Source: Tetragonia tetragonoides
Taxonomy: Eukaryota > Streptophyta > Magnoliopsida > Caryophyllales > Aizoaceae
Length of the DNA stretch: 64,000 nucleotides
NCBI GenBank assembly: GCA_038025085.1
Contig: CM076142.1
Span: forward strand, 1,525,501-1,589,500
Reading direction: 5' to 3'
Shown here: positions 46,946 through 59,779 of the stretch, piece after piece
Numbering within the stretch: the first letter of the stretch is position 1
How the letters are laid out: each line of letters opens with the position of its first letter
Notes under the pieces: generated by a model
Told to the model about the DNA's origin: nothing
The model's input: the letters and a program-made list of their open reading frames with translations, nothing else
Databases searched by the model: none
Translations under genes and position numbers: made by a program

Positions 46946-47738
46946 GGCCGCTGTTATTGCCAGATCAAAAAGTACTAATGCCAGATCATTAATTTTTTGA
47001 GTTGACAATTTAACCCTTCATATTAATTAGGCAACTTATTAAGTTATTCTCTCTACATAATATGGCTTTGTTTACGCTTCCTTATTTACATTCTGAGTAT
47101 CTATATATTTTAATCATAATGATAGCCAAATAAAACCTTTCCGAAATTACAAAAAAGATTTTCATTCATACAAACTATCCAATAAATTAATAGAAAAACT
47201 ATTGTATCATACATTTTGAACACAAAAAATCTAATAAAGTACAGTAGTTCAAATATGCGATTACGTTCATTTGCTTAGGCATGTAATTAATCATCAACGA
47301 CAATCGACAAACAGAATTAATTATCAAATGCAAATGTTCATTTGCTTGATCATTTTTCCCCTCTTTTCTTTTCCACTACCATAGATGATGCGATACAGTG
47401 GCTATAGCACGTTTATAAAAATAAAATGTATGGGAAGTTATATATTAGAAAAGATATGGAACATGGAAATTCAAAGAGCTAGAGGAAAAATAAGAAGAGA
47501 GCAATATAATTATGACGTGACATTCTCAATCTCTTTTCCAATTTTGTTGCTAAATTAGTGAAGTTGTTGGATCTTTAATTTGAATGTCCTTCCATAAATT
47601 TGTTTGTAAATAAGGCTAATCAAAGATATTGGAGAGAGAATATATATTTTTGCCTTTTTAATATGAAGGGTTCAATTGTCAACTCAAGAAATTAATGATC
47701 TGACATTAGTATTTTATGACCTGGCAATAACAGCGGCC
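46946..47738. mobile_element. 793-bp TIR DNA element without transposase
   Basis: Terminal inverted repeats of 81 bp (46946-47026 and 47658-47738) start GGCCGCTGTTATTGCCAGAT on the left and, reverse-complemented, GGCCGCTGTTATTGCCAGGT on the right. Weaker similarity continues inward past TTCTCTCTC. No transposase frame. The GGCC...TGTT terminus recalls PIF/Harbinger (Tourist) elements, but the flanks (ATTAA left, AACAA right) do not give a clear three-base target duplication, so the superfamily is uncertain. Confidence 0.8.
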
Positions 47739-49754
47739 AACAAAAACCCCAAATTATTACGACACAAAAATACAAACAAAAAAAAAAAACAAAACAAAAT
47801 TCCCTCTCTTCGTGACCCAACGTTTTTCTCGAAGGTAAGGGCAAGCCACACCCACACGATCAACAAACTCATCCACGTGTCAAAATCTAAAAAGGCCAAA
47901 GAAAAAAAGAAGAAAAAAAAAAGAAAACAACATCCACATCCTAAAAGCGAAGAACCGGTCTTTAGGTGGTTTTATAAGAATGACCTACAATAGTCAGTTA
48001 TATGTCTCCCTTTTACCGGAAGGTCCGGTAATAATTGATCTCGTATAAGACCAGGGGTTTAAGCAAAAAAAGGTTGGGTGGTTTTCAGAGGGTTTTTGAC
48101 GATCAGATAGAGAGAGAGATTGAGGAAAGGATAGACAATAAGAGGAGAGAGAAAGTTCTAGAGGGAGGGAATCAAAACCAAAAACAAACACGAACAAATT
48201 TCGATTCTTTTTTAGTTAGGTGGTACCTTTTTCCTTTGAATTTTTCTTTTTTTGTATAAATCATGATGGATAGGATTTGGAAAACGTGAGGGAATTTTGT
48301 TTTTACTTTCGGGTGGTTGTGAAATTCTTTGAAATTCCGATCTTATTACATCAACCGTAATTGAGGGTTTCGGACGACCGACGATTTTGATCTGTTAAGG
48401 TGAGAGAAGTTAACAGTTCTGTTCATGTTTTTTTGGGAATTCTTTGACCATCAAGAATTGCTTGCTTTGTTTGTACGATTGCTGTTTTGCAATTTTCTTT
48501 CTGGGTTTTTCATTTTTTAATTTTGGGGTTTGGTGGGTGATTTGGGGAATTATGTGTGAAATGGGTTCGATCTGAGGTAGTTGAGATATCTGGAAATGCA
48601 AGATTTGGGTGTAGAAATTTGAAGGTTTTTTGGTGGGATTTTCAGATAAGATGATTGAAGTTTTTAGTTTTTATTTTTTCTGTTTGATTTTTTCCCCATT
48701 GATCTTTCTAAAGGTTATGAAAAAGGGAGAGTTTGATCTTGTTTGAAGGGAATCATGGTGAGTTTTAGGGTTTAAGATCATAAAACGCTTTCCCAAATCC
48801 CGCGGTTTTATGTATAAGGGTTTTAGATCACAGGAAGTTACTCCTCTACAATTTTATTTTTGGGGTTGTATTTATGTTTAATTCTGACAGTAATAGGTTA
48901 TTGTTCAAATATGTAGGAAGATGATGCAATATTGTATCTTTAGCAAATGATGATTCATACACGATTGTTTTGGTACTACTATGCAAGACGTGTTCTTTGT
49001 TGCTTGATCATCCAAATTGTGTGTCTGGATTGTGATAAAAAATCATCACCAACCAAGTGGGTGGATCCAATCACACATTAGTCTTGATTTGGTGCTTCAA
49101 TTATTGTTTTTAGTTTATCCTCTTTTCTATTTAATCATGTATGGTTGAGGGATGATATCACATTATTATTCCTTTGTGCTCTCTTGGCACATTTTTTAGT
49201 TTCATTCAATATTTTATGGAGTTGTTGGGTTTAGCATATTAAAAATTATAGTTGACAGGGGTTTAGTAGATCCATTGATTTGCACCGGCATTTTGGCCTT
49301 GTATGAAATAAGTTCATGTTATTTTTTCTGTTCGTCCTTGATTGTTTGAGTTTGAATTAATTGGAACTACTGTCCTTGATTTGTCTTTTCAATTATTTGG
49401 AAACACATGAGCTTGGGTCTCTAACTTAGTTTTTATGCTGATCGTATTGGTGGTAGTGTGTTTTCTGCCTCATGATTAAGTGCTTTAGATTCCACATGTA
49501 AATGTGGTCATGAGTTTTTTACGGTGATGTCATGTTGTCAATTTAAGGATTTGTAGGCACCTGGAAGTCACCATCCTGCACATATATTTGCTGCTAGTGA
49601 TAAATTTTTGGCCTTTTTGTCTTTATCGATCATTTTGGTAGGATATACTTGACAGACATGGCCGTTGTTTTGGGTTTTGGTAGATCTAAAGGCGGATCCT
49701 CTAATGCTGACAATAGCCTTGAATTGAAGATTCCTTGGGTATGTTCTCCTCGAT
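47739..49754 (+). promoter_or_regulatory. Upstream region and probable 5' UTR introns of the TRP gene
   Basis: A leader-like GA-rich segment at 48090-48175 precedes CTGTTAAG|GTGAGAG at about 48399, a plausible donor. An acceptor-like GTTTTGGTAG at about 49683 then gives a last untranslated piece ending at the ATG at 49755. Such a 1.3-kb leader intron is inferred, not proven. A short upstream ATG (ATGGCCGTTGTTTTGGG) sits just before the acceptor. No other gene seen. Confidence 0.35.
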
Positions 49755-52700
49755 ATGTTGCAGAAGAGGTTAGATTATGGATTCAGTGGATATCAGGTGC
49801 CTTTCATTCCTAGAGCTGCGAGGTCTGCTAGGGTAAATTCTCTTCCACTTGTGTTATCTTTTCTTATTTTGACCCTTTCTACTCTCCAAATCACTGAGAT
49901 GTATTTTTTAAACTTGTCATTGCCAATTTTAGAGGAGAGGCCCGGTCCGTAAGAAAGATGATGACAATCAAATGTGTGCATTTGACTTATTGGCAACTGT
50001 AGCTGGAAATTTACTAGAGGGAGAAAGTTCTCATGATAAGTCTACTGCGGAAGATCAGGTTGTGAATGCTGAACATATTATCACAGAACAGATTGATGAA
50101 GGTGATAAACGAAAAGTCGAGCACTGTAATCAGGGAAGTGTGGGGGTTCCATCCCTGTCTTTGGAGCTTGGGTTACAAGTTCAGGCCGGACACTACGATG
50201 TGAATGAAATTCCAGGTCCTCAGCATGACATTTCTTCAGCCTTGGGTTCTGATATCACCTCGTCCGATGGTTTGGGGAAAGATGATTCTCCGCGTAAGAT
50301 GGACTTGTGCGATGACAAGAGCGAGTTATGCAGCCATCCAGGTAAACATGAGGATTGTTTTCCTGTTTACATGGAGTCTTGTCTTCCAAACATGGAGGAA
50401 TCTGTGGAACAGCTTGGTGGTGGGACAGAGCTATTAATTGGGAATGGGCCTGACATGCACAGTTCAGAGGATCCTAACTTTTTCGACAGGAAGCCTCTTG
50501 CAATGGTCACCTCAGATAGTAGTCCGAAACTGTCTTTGGGCATAGACCAGTACCCCTGTGGTTCAGTTTCCCGTTCTAGGGATAATAGTGTCAAAGTAGT
50601 TACTAGAGATGATGACGAAAATTTGTCTGAGTGCACTCAACCTAGCACAATAAAGACCACTAGATTGCCAGCACGTATTGGTGACAGAATAATAAGGAAG
50701 CTATTGGCATCCAAATATTGGCGTATAGCTACAAGACTGAAGGATGGAGATCAGTCTGATAATGGTAATTTTGCTGCTTTTTAATTGTTTATAGATATAG
50801 GAGTGATTATCTTCAATAGACATCCGACTAGGTGGGGACTTTTGAGTTTGATGACATTTTTTTTCCTATGCAGAACTACGTAGTGTTTACCGCAGTAGGA
50901 AGATTGGTTATAGACGTCAGAGATCTCAGAGGATTTACTCTTTCAAGAAAAGAAAGTTTTTCCACTACAGCTCCTTAACAAATTCTGATGGGGATATTGG
51001 CTGCAATGGTGTTTATAGTTCTCCAAAAAAGGCCATTGACGCAGCTGCGGCTGGGTTTGGTACAATGGGGCATGGAGGTGTGCCTTCTGGTCTTTGCGCT
51101 GTTTAATATCCCTTAATGTGTCAAACTTCTGCTAATTGTACATCCTCTTGTAGTCAATGGTTCTTCGTCCCATGTTGCTGGCCAAAGCACAACCTTCCCA
51201 ACCAGGGAATCTCATGGTATGATATCACCCAGTGGAGCCTTTCGTGTCTGCTTTTTGACTTGTTTGAGCGTTGAAATGTAAAGAGTTTCTCATATGAAGA
51301 TGTCTTTCATTTTACTCAGTGAGAGTCAGGATCAAGTCCTTCCGGGTTCCAGAGCTTTTCATTGAAATGCCAGAGACAGCAACAATTGGTTCTCTGAAGG
51401 TGAATTATTTTGCATTTCCTTCCCTTTTTTGTTCATGTGTTTTTGTGACAATGTACAGGCGGGTTTGATCTGGTGTGCTTGTAGATTGGGTGGTTCTGTT
51501 TGTTTATTGCACTAAGAATGTTTGTGCCTGCCTATTTCAAGTCTTTGGATATCTGTGCCTTGTCTTCCTGCCTGGTCTGATGAACTTCCAGATGTTCTTT
51601 CTCATGAATCACCTTTTTATCATTCATAGCAAAAAATTAATAACCAGATTGTATTCTACATCTGTTTTCTACAGAGGAGAGTAATGGACGCCGTGACAGC
51701 CTTGCTTGGAGATGGATTGCGTGTTGGGATACTTTGTCAGGGAAAAAAGATTAGAGATGATAATAGAACTCTTTTGCAGTCCGGTATTTGTCATGATGAC
51801 AAGTTAGAATCTCTGGGTTTCACCCTCGAGCCAAATGCTCCACACACCAGTCTACCTGTCCGTTCTGAAGATAATTCTGTTCTAATCTCTTCTGATGTAC
51901 CTGAGCCTGTAATAAAGTGAGTTGTTTTTCATGAATGTATTATCTTTTGTTTCCCTAGCTGTAGGTAAGCCTATGAATTTGACATGTTTCTTCCTGATAT
52001 TTTGTTCTCAGGTGTCCTGCCACCAGTATACTTTATCAAGGGAATTCTCATCTTTCATCAGATCATCCAGTCCCCAGTTTGTGCAATCTAATAGAGAGTG
52101 ACCATGACTCAGCACCATCTCCAGCTGAAACCTGTGCTGATAAAGGAACAGTTGATTCCCGAGCTTTAGTTGCCCTCCCAGAGGGGACTCCGCAGGCGCT
52201 GGCTGTGGTTCCAGCCCATCAAAAATCTAAGCGCTCTGATCTAGCTCAACGCCGAATTCGTAGACCTTTCTCTGTTGGTGAAGTTGAAGCTTTAGTCCAA
52301 GCAGTTGAGAAGCTTGGAACAGGAAGGTAAGTGTGTGGCTAGTGCAATATATCCTGTCAATTTATTCCGTCGAGTCTTGATATGCATGCTTATGACGTTT
52401 ATAAACTTCAACCGTTTTGTATTTGTTTTGCCTTGATAATTTTGAACTTGGAGTATGTAACTTGAATTGTACTATTGTAATATGTAGGTGGCGGGATGTG
52501 AAACTGCGAGCTTTTGACAATGTGAAGCATCGGACTTACGTTGATTTGAAGGTAAGTCAAATAATTTGCTGTCACCAATTGCTTGCTTTATCCTTTAACT
52601 TGAGGATGCCGTCTTTAACCCCTTCTTTTGCTTGTGCTGGTTGAAATTCGTGTTTAGTACTCTTAACTAATATCTGGACCCACAAGGTTATATTTATATT

Positions 52701-53242
52701 TATCTACATTTGGTGGAACAAAAGAGTTGCTTGTACTAGTAATCATTGGGGCATTCTTTATGGAGATATATCTTCATCTGCCGTAAGGAATCTTTTGGGG
52801 GTAGTCCACAAGTCTGTACTGGAGGGTAAAAACTAATAAGGTCGAACCTGCCTTCTCTAAAACCAGAATTCCCACTCTTTCACTTTCCAATTCCAGTGAT
52901 AATATTATATGCGCAACCACCTTATGCTTTATTTGATGATAGAATGTAGGCAAGTTGATCCATTTTGGTTTATCTTTTTCATACTCTACCATTATTGGCA
53001 ATTACTATATGGACTTTCTTGAGGTGCAGTCATGTGACAAGAGTGTGTTGAATCTTTTTTGGGTCAATTAGGATAAGTGGAAAACGCTGGTGCACACAGC
53101 ACAAATATCCCCTCAGCAAAGGAGAGGGGAGCCTGTTCCGCAGGAGCTGCTTGATAGGGTGTTAGCTGCTCATTCTTACTGGTCCCAACAGCAAGCTAAG
53201 CAACATCTCAAACAACAATCCGAGGCTTGCCTTCTTCTTTGA
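49755..53242 (+). CDS. Telomere repeat-binding protein (TRP/TBP1 family), ubiquitin-like + Myb telobox, nine exons, 682 aa
   Basis: Exons: 49755-49832, 49933-50764, 50874-51077, 51154-51216, 51320-51399, 51675-51916, 52012-52326, 52488-52551, 53072-53242; all phases agree. The N-terminus MLQKRLDYGFSGYQVP, the RRGPVRKK basic patch and QMCAFDLLATVAGNLL are the conserved head of plant TRP1/TBP1-type proteins. A long acidic, variable region follows. A ubiquitin-like segment lies at about 393-465 (RIKSFRVPELFIEMPETATI, GDGLRVGILCQGKKI), and near the C-terminus a single Myb domain (about 584-640), RPFSVGEVEALVQAVEKLG, ending in the telobox signature VDLKDKWK at 623-630. In this family the C-terminal Myb domain binds double-stranded TTTAGGG telomere repeats in the nucleus. 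Length is normal and all key residues are present. Confidence 0.92.
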
Positions 53243-55380
53243 AACACCAAGATGGCGTGGCCAGCGGACATGTGGATTTATATATATATATATAACAAAA
53301 CATATATCAGTTTAGATTCGGTATGTCTAGATTTATTTTGTGTTTGACAGCGATGATGATGACGATGAATGATTGTGATGTAAAAAGTCGTAACTCGGGA
53401 AGGAGGGAGCTTGAAGGTGAAGGTTCCTTAGAATTCCATGTAGTAGATCTGTGGCTCATTTGCCTGCGATTCATTTTTTCCGAATTTGGAAAGGGGATTG
53501 CTTGGCGCCTGTAAATGATTTGACGGAATAAGGGCTTTGCTAACGGAATTTGTATGGCACTTCATCTCTCCCTCTGTCTCAACTGGGAAGGTTTTTTTTT
53601 TACTTAGGGAAATAGTGATGGTTATAGGATCAACTAGTTTCAGAGGAGATTCACTTGTCAGTTAGTTAACCCTTGTGAAAATTCCTTTATAGCTGGGTCA
53701 CAGTTCACACATTGTTACTGTTGGCTGCCGGTTGTGCATGTTGCTCATTTCAGTTGTAAGCTTGATGTAATTGAAAATACAGTTCACATGTAATTTATTT
53801 TATTTCATTTCTTCCACTTTCCATGATATTGCTGTGTCTAATTTCTGTATGTAACTATTTAAGTTGCATTTCAAAAGATTAGTTGTGTACTATATGATAG
53901 AGATGCGTTCGCGCACTACGGGCACTCCTGTGAGATGTTACGGTTTTGGTCATCCCCATTTCACCAGTCTCTTACCAATCTACTGGTAAATGACGTCTTA
54001 GGTTAACCCGTGGGTTACTTGATTGTATTGCCTTTTTGAAAAAAAAAGAAAAAAGTAATCGTTTTAATACACAGCCATAGACATTGTTTTGACATTATTA
54101 AGAAAACGTCAGTAGACTCGTAGCAATGTGCAATTGGTGAATGTAATACTTTCTAGTTTCTACGAATATCGGGCGAGTCTTTGTATGATGATGGTAAAGA
54201 TGAATCATTATACGAGTTTTTGTGATTTTCGGGAAAAAGAGTGTTTGTATGGTGGTGGCCGGGAATTGGTGATTTTCGGAAATATGAGTGTGTATGGGGG
54301 TGGCCGGGAATTGGGGTTCTTTTTATTTTCTTTCTCTTCATTTCTTAAACGAAGGTCTTATTGAATTCATAAATTAGTTAGAAGGTCTTACCCATTCGGT
54401 GACCGGATTGGGATGGAATGACGAATGACAACGATTTAAATTGCAAAATAAAGGTTTGGCAGGTAGCTAATATTTTACATAAAAGTAACGTGTTATTGAA
54501 GGTTTAGTGCCTAATTTATTAGGACTTTTGGCCTAATAGTAGGTAACCAAGTCAGGTAACCTGGGTTATCATATTCTCTCAAAAGAACATAAAGAGGTCA
54601 CGTGCTTGCGCGTGCTACCTTGTTAGAGAGAGAATCTTATCACTCAGTCATCAGCCATCAACTCAAGATCTATCCCAATTCCCAACAACCTTAGCAAATG
54701 ATCTATCATCTAAATATTTACTCTCTTTTTTTTTTGGTTCAAATCATTTGAACATTTACTTTAAATTAATCATAGCGACATCTATAAGCTTATTTTAGAC
54801 ATCATTTTTTTTCCCCTGACATGTTAAGATCGAGTATTATCAGTTTATGAAATTGGTCAATGCACATTTGCAAATTAACGCATAATATCACTGTCTAGCC
54901 ACTTATATGGCTTTAAAGTTTAATGTGAAAAGTAGTAAACTAATATAGAATGGATTCTTGTTACTATTATTTTAAAGTGAATGATTAAATTCAATATCAT
55001 TCTAATGGGGAGTTTAGGAGACTAAAATATGATAAATCAATGATTAAAGGTCGGCTTTGCTATTGTTCTTTTTTTTTTTTGAGAGGGGCTTTGCTATTGT
55101 TGCTTCTTACTTCTTCTTTTTTCTCTTTTTTTTTCATTTCACCATAATGATAATAATTGAAGTATAATTAAATATAATGAAATAGTCAACTCGAATAAAA
55201 CTATTTAAAACAAAATTGTATTTGAAGTAAAAATTGAACAATTTTCAAATCAAATTAGAGATGGATAAAACTGGTAAGAAAAATTCAACGGTTTATATTT
55301 AATATTATTAATTTTATAAGGGGAGTTTTGACATATTTTTGAAACACGATATTCTACAGTTACGAGAACTGATCTAAAGA
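53243..55380. other. TRP 3' UTR and spacer, with a ~47-bp tandem duplication
   Basis: After the stop come probable 3' UTR (a TATATATATATATA run at 53280) and AT-rich spacer. GTGATTTTCGGGAAAAAGAG... at 54222-54268 is repeated imperfectly at 54269-54315 (both ending GTGGCCGGGAATTG). No gene recognised. Confidence 0.5.
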
Positions 55381-57205
55381 TCGGTTATCGAGTCTCTTGT
55401 AGGATTGGGCGAGCATTTCACATGACATCAATTTAAGGGTCAAAACGTCGAAAGGATGGGTGAAATGGGAGATATGGAACCTGAATGACCTTCCTGAAGT
55501 ATTGGAGATCCTCTAGGATCACGATATACTCCTCGAATAAGTTTGGACAAAAAAGATAACCGGACCCCAAAAATCCGAAAATCAAAGGTTATAATTCACG
55601 TTTTTCAGGCTTCCGCGAAAACCGAGGACGAAGGTGAATATTTTTACATTACATCGCGCAGGACACCCCTATGAGACATTTGATACATACGAAGTCGGTT
55701 ATCGAGTCCCTGACAGCTTGAACGGGCATTTTACGGGTTACCAATATAAGGCTGGAACACCGAAAGCATGGATGAATACAGAGTTTAGGGACTCGGATGA
55801 CCTTTACGGGGCACTGAAGGTCCTCTAGGGTCGAGATAGACCCCTCGAATAAGTTTGGGCAAAAATGACAATCGAGCCTCTGGAAGCTCAAAATCGAAGG
55901 CTATAATCCATAATTTTTGGGCTTTCGGGAGGCTGCAAAACGAAGGTTGATATTTTCCCACGACATTGCACATGACACCCCTAGTGGATATGGGAGGCAC
56001 TCGGGGTCGATTATTGGGTCCGTAGTAGGTTTGGACAAGCGTTTTACAGGACACCAATCTAAGGACGGAACACACATGGGTAAAATCGGACTTCGGGGAC
56101 CCATGTGACCTTCCCGTGGCAACAAGGGGCCTCTAAAATCACGGGGGACCCTCTAGAGAAATTTGTGCAAAAATGACAACCAGGCCCAGGGAAGCTGAAA
56201 ATCGAAGGCTATAATCCACGTGTTTTTGGCTTTTAGGAGGTTCCGAAACGAAGGTGGATATTTTCATTTCACATCTCACTGGACACCCCTAGGAGACATG
56301 GGAGACCCCTGTGGTCGGTTATAGGGTCTCTAGTAAGTTTAAACATGCATTATACGAACACCGATCAAAAGGTCGGAACACCGAAAGCATCGGTAAAATT
56401 GGAGTTCCAGGACCCGGATGACCTTCTCGAAGCACTGGAGGTCCTCTAGGGTCGCAATAGACCCCTCGAAGAAGTTTGGGGAAAAATGACAATCGCGTCC
56501 CGAGAAGATCAAAATCGAGGGCCATAATACACAATTTTTGGGCTTTCGGAAGGCCCTGAAAAGAAGGTTAATATTTTCGTAGCACAACGTACGAGACATC
56601 CCTAAGAGATATAGAAGGCGCTTGGGGTCGGTTTATCGTGCCCCTGGAGGTTTGGACAAACGTTTTACGGATTCATCACTCTAAGGGTAGGAATATCGAA
56701 AGCATGGATGATATCAGAGTTTTGAGACTCGTATGACCTTTTCAGGGCACCAACGGTCCTCGAGGGTCAAGATAGACCTCCCGGAGAAAATTGGGCAAAA
56801 ATGACAACTGGGTCCCCGGAACCCAAAAATCGAATGATATAGCCCACATTTTTTTTGGATTTTTGAGAGACTCTGGAACAAAGGTGAATATTTTTAGACC
56901 ACATCGCACGGGAATCCTTAAGGGACATGGAAGGTACCTAGGGTTGGTTATGGGTCCTTGGTAGAGTTAGACCGACGTTTTATGGATCACTAATGTAAGA
57001 ATCAGAACAATGAAAACATGGGTGCAATTAGAGTTCGAAGATCCAGTAACTTTTCCGGGACACCGAGATCCTTTAAAGTCATAAACTCATAATAGACCAT
57101 ATGGAAAAGTTTGGACAAAAAACAACAAACGGACTTCGAAAAGTCCATTCAAAAGGTATAACCCTTGTTTTTTTGGCTTCAGAAAGGGCCCAAAACAAAA
57201 GGTGA
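55381..57205. repeat. Tandem satellite, about six diverged ~312-bp monomers
   Basis: Using the phrase TCGGTTATCGAGTC as phase marker, monomers start at about 55381, 55695, 56007, 56315, 56628 and 56944, giving periods of 314, 312, 308, 313 and 316 bp. Other shared phrases are GGTCCTCTAGGGTC, CCCCTCGAATAAGTTTGG, CAAAAATGACAA and GGCTTTCGG. Monomers are clearly diverged and the last is weakest, so this is an old, short array or an array edge. Frames through it (55634-56599) are repeat artefacts. Confidence 0.9.
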
Positions 57206-58133
57206 TAAATGCAATTGACGTATTAGATGGTGATGGTTATGAAGATGTTGTTGTGGTAGATGTCATCATCATTATTATTGTGTAATTCCAATAAGGTAAT
57301 ACACTATACAGTACCTAGCTTAATAATACGAGTATATAAATAGACAAATCGAGAACTTTTGTAATCATTTTAGTAAATTGATGCTGAGTGCCTATAAGCA
57401 TAAACAGTATATGCTGCCAAGTAAAGACCACTTACATCACCATCAACAGAAAGCTAACCCCTTCACTTCCACAAGTAGTTAGATCAGAGAATTGAGTCTA
57501 CATCCATGAACCCTTGTGGCTATCTTTTGTTCACTTCTGATCTCTGTACCAGATTTTAGCTTCATTTTTTAATTGATAATAATGAATACGAGGATTTTCA
57601 GCTCCTAATTTTTCATACTTTTTAAGGCCCAGAGAAATTGTTGATATATGGGTCTTATGCCATTAAGATAAGTTATCCCTTTCTTTGTGGCATTACTTCG
57701 ACGGCCACATCTGATAGCACCTAATTCATCAATGTCGTCACCAAACTCTTAAATAAGTCCATTATTATTTTTCCCACAACAATTTTGATGGTTTATTTTA
57801 TCACGGTTATAGAATTTTATATATCAAAACCATACTAGATAACTTTTTCTGGAAGGGCCTCAAGAGATAACTAAATATTATATGGTTGCAATGAAAAATA
57901 TGAGATGATTCAAAATTGATGAATATATTCACTTTAGATGTGTTTATTTTTATGACAAGCAAAAAAAAGAAAAAAGAAAAGATGTGTTTATTTTTAAGCT
58001 GGACGAACCTGAAATTGAACTAATTGAACAAATTTAATTTGAATTAAACTGAACAAACCTGATGTGAACTAATACTAAAAAAATAATTGGAAAGTTGAAA
58101 TGAACATACTCTTCATCTTCTCACATTGGCCGT
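57206..58133. other. Intergenic, no gene seen
   Basis: AT-rich spacer between the satellite and the LINE-type insertion. A TGATGATGGTTATGAAGATG microsatellite-like stretch near 57220 is minor. Confidence 0.45.
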
Positions 58134-58150
58134 GAAACTTAAGTACTACT

Positions 58151-58696
58151 TTTTTTTTGAGAGGGGAATAGGAAATTTTCATTAATAGAAAAGCCATACG
58201 GCATCTACAATCAAAATAACCCTAGAATATACTAAATCACAACACAATTTTTGCTAACAAGATAATTGACAAGGACACCTCGGTGCGACTCCCAACATGC
58301 ATAGTAACCATGTGTTTCCTTTGATGTATCTTCATCTTTGACGGAAGTGGAGATCTTCACCGCGAGCAAAGCAATCACTTGCCTACAAAACTCAGTTTGA
58401 TACCATCGATTGTATGTATATCCGGTCCCCAAATTCATATTGAATCTAGAAAATAGATATCGCACCATAGGCGAAAAGAGAATCCTATGAAAAGGAAGAT
58501 ATGAAAATACCAATGAACTCCACAAAGGGAGAGAAATTTATTCCACCTAAAGCGAAAAGGAGTAGAAATTAGAGTCAAACTAGATAAAGAACATCAAATA
58601 CAGGCCGGGAATGACCTAAATCGATCCTCCCGGCCTGGAACTATAATGAAAGATGAGAAGAGGCAAAAAAGAAAAATTAGGGTTTTAAGAGAAGAG
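58151..58696 (-). mobile_element. LINE-mobilised 546-bp insertion with perfect 17-bp TSD
   Basis: Flanked by GAAACTTAAGTACTACT at 58134-58150 and again at 58697-58713, identical. On the minus strand it ends in poly-A (T run at the left edge) preceded by GCCGTATGGCTTTTCTATTA and CCCCTCTC, the same 3' end as the element at 1-356. It holds no reverse transcriptase; the 97-aa frame at 58232-58525 has no recognised family. Either a heavily deleted LINE or a non-autonomous partner using the LINE 3' end. Confidence 0.85.
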
Positions 58697-58713
58697 GAAA
58701 CTTAAGTACTACT

Positions 58714-59691
58714 AGTGTGCAATGTAGCTAGCTAAGATGATATCGTTGCTAGAGTCTATTGGTCTAACCAGTGTGCCTAGAATATATGTGGGAGAATTTT
58801 CAAAATTTACACAAAGGTTAAGTAATAAGTAGCCATCAAAAAATCGTATTAGAGGAGTAGTTTATAAACTTTAACCTTGAAAAAGTAAATGTTACCATTT
58901 TCTGAAACGGATGGAGTACATATGAATTTGTGTACATATAGTACTACTCCATACGGTATTGTTTTGTAGGAAATTTCCGACTCCTATAAAACTAGAGAAC
59001 CAAGTCCATGGATCTGTTTTGCCGGGAGGCCCAAATCCCGGCCCACTAGCATAATGCACAAGTAAATGAAGCCAGGTAAGTTCATCGACTAAACGGGCCA
59101 CAAAGCCCATGTACATTGGGCACTGTGCTGCAAACGTTGCTTGTTACGGAATTTAATTTTTCTGACTGTTCATTCATTAAAGCCGAAGCCCATTGGTAAT
59201 GCTAGACAGGGAACCCGCGAACTAGTAGAAGGGAACCGGTGTGCTGTGTGGGTATTGCGTAACCACCCGAATGAGTGTCTTCAACTCAAGTGATGATAAG
59301 ATGGAGACTTTAGACTTGAGAGTACTGTCATTACTCACTAGTTCTTTAGCTAATTCAACTTATGTGGTGAAAGTGACCAAAGGAAAGTACGCTCGCAAAG
59401 TCCATGTTAAGTGTATCGTAATTCATAAACCATACTCGAATACCCGTTTGATTTTTCACTTGGCCTCTTTGTTGAATGAGCCATATTCTAAAACTTTCTT
59501 GTAAGTTGATTTGGTGAAAGTGGTTTGCATCGTATATATTCGAAAGCATTAAAGATGCATATACCTCGCTCATATAGAAAAGAAAAAAAAACTACTATGG
59601 GACATATTAATGGAGATAATAACGTGATATCTACTCAATCATACCTTCAACTTTATAGTTGGGGAGTTCAATGCTCCTAAGTCATACCTTA
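58714..59691. other. Intergenic
   Basis: A single Stowaway-like end (GAAACGGATGGAGTAC at about 58903-58918) is visible without a clear partner. The frame at 59241-59504 has no recognised family and no splice or start context to support it. Confidence 0.4.
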
Positions 59692-59700
59692 ATTCTAACT

Positions 59701-59770
59701 TTTTTTTTGCTTGTCGAAAAAGACGGTGCAAGTGAATGACAACCGAGGCATCCCTCCTACATCATATTCG
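59701..59770 (-). mobile_element. 5'-truncated SINE of family A
   Basis: On the minus strand the sequence GAGGCAT.....TCATTCACTTGCACC followed by an A tail matches the 3' part of the SINE at 2790-2998. It is flanked by ATTCTAACT at 59692-59700 and 59771-59779. About 70 bp remain. Confidence 0.75.
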
Positions 59771-59779
59771 ATTCTAACT

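Noticed and set aside
55634..56599. Several 60-97 aa frames on both strands
   Set aside because: They lie in the 312-bp satellite and recur with its period; repeat artefacts.
59241..59504. 87-aa frame
   Set aside because: No homology recognised and surrounded by AT-rich spacer without gene signals.
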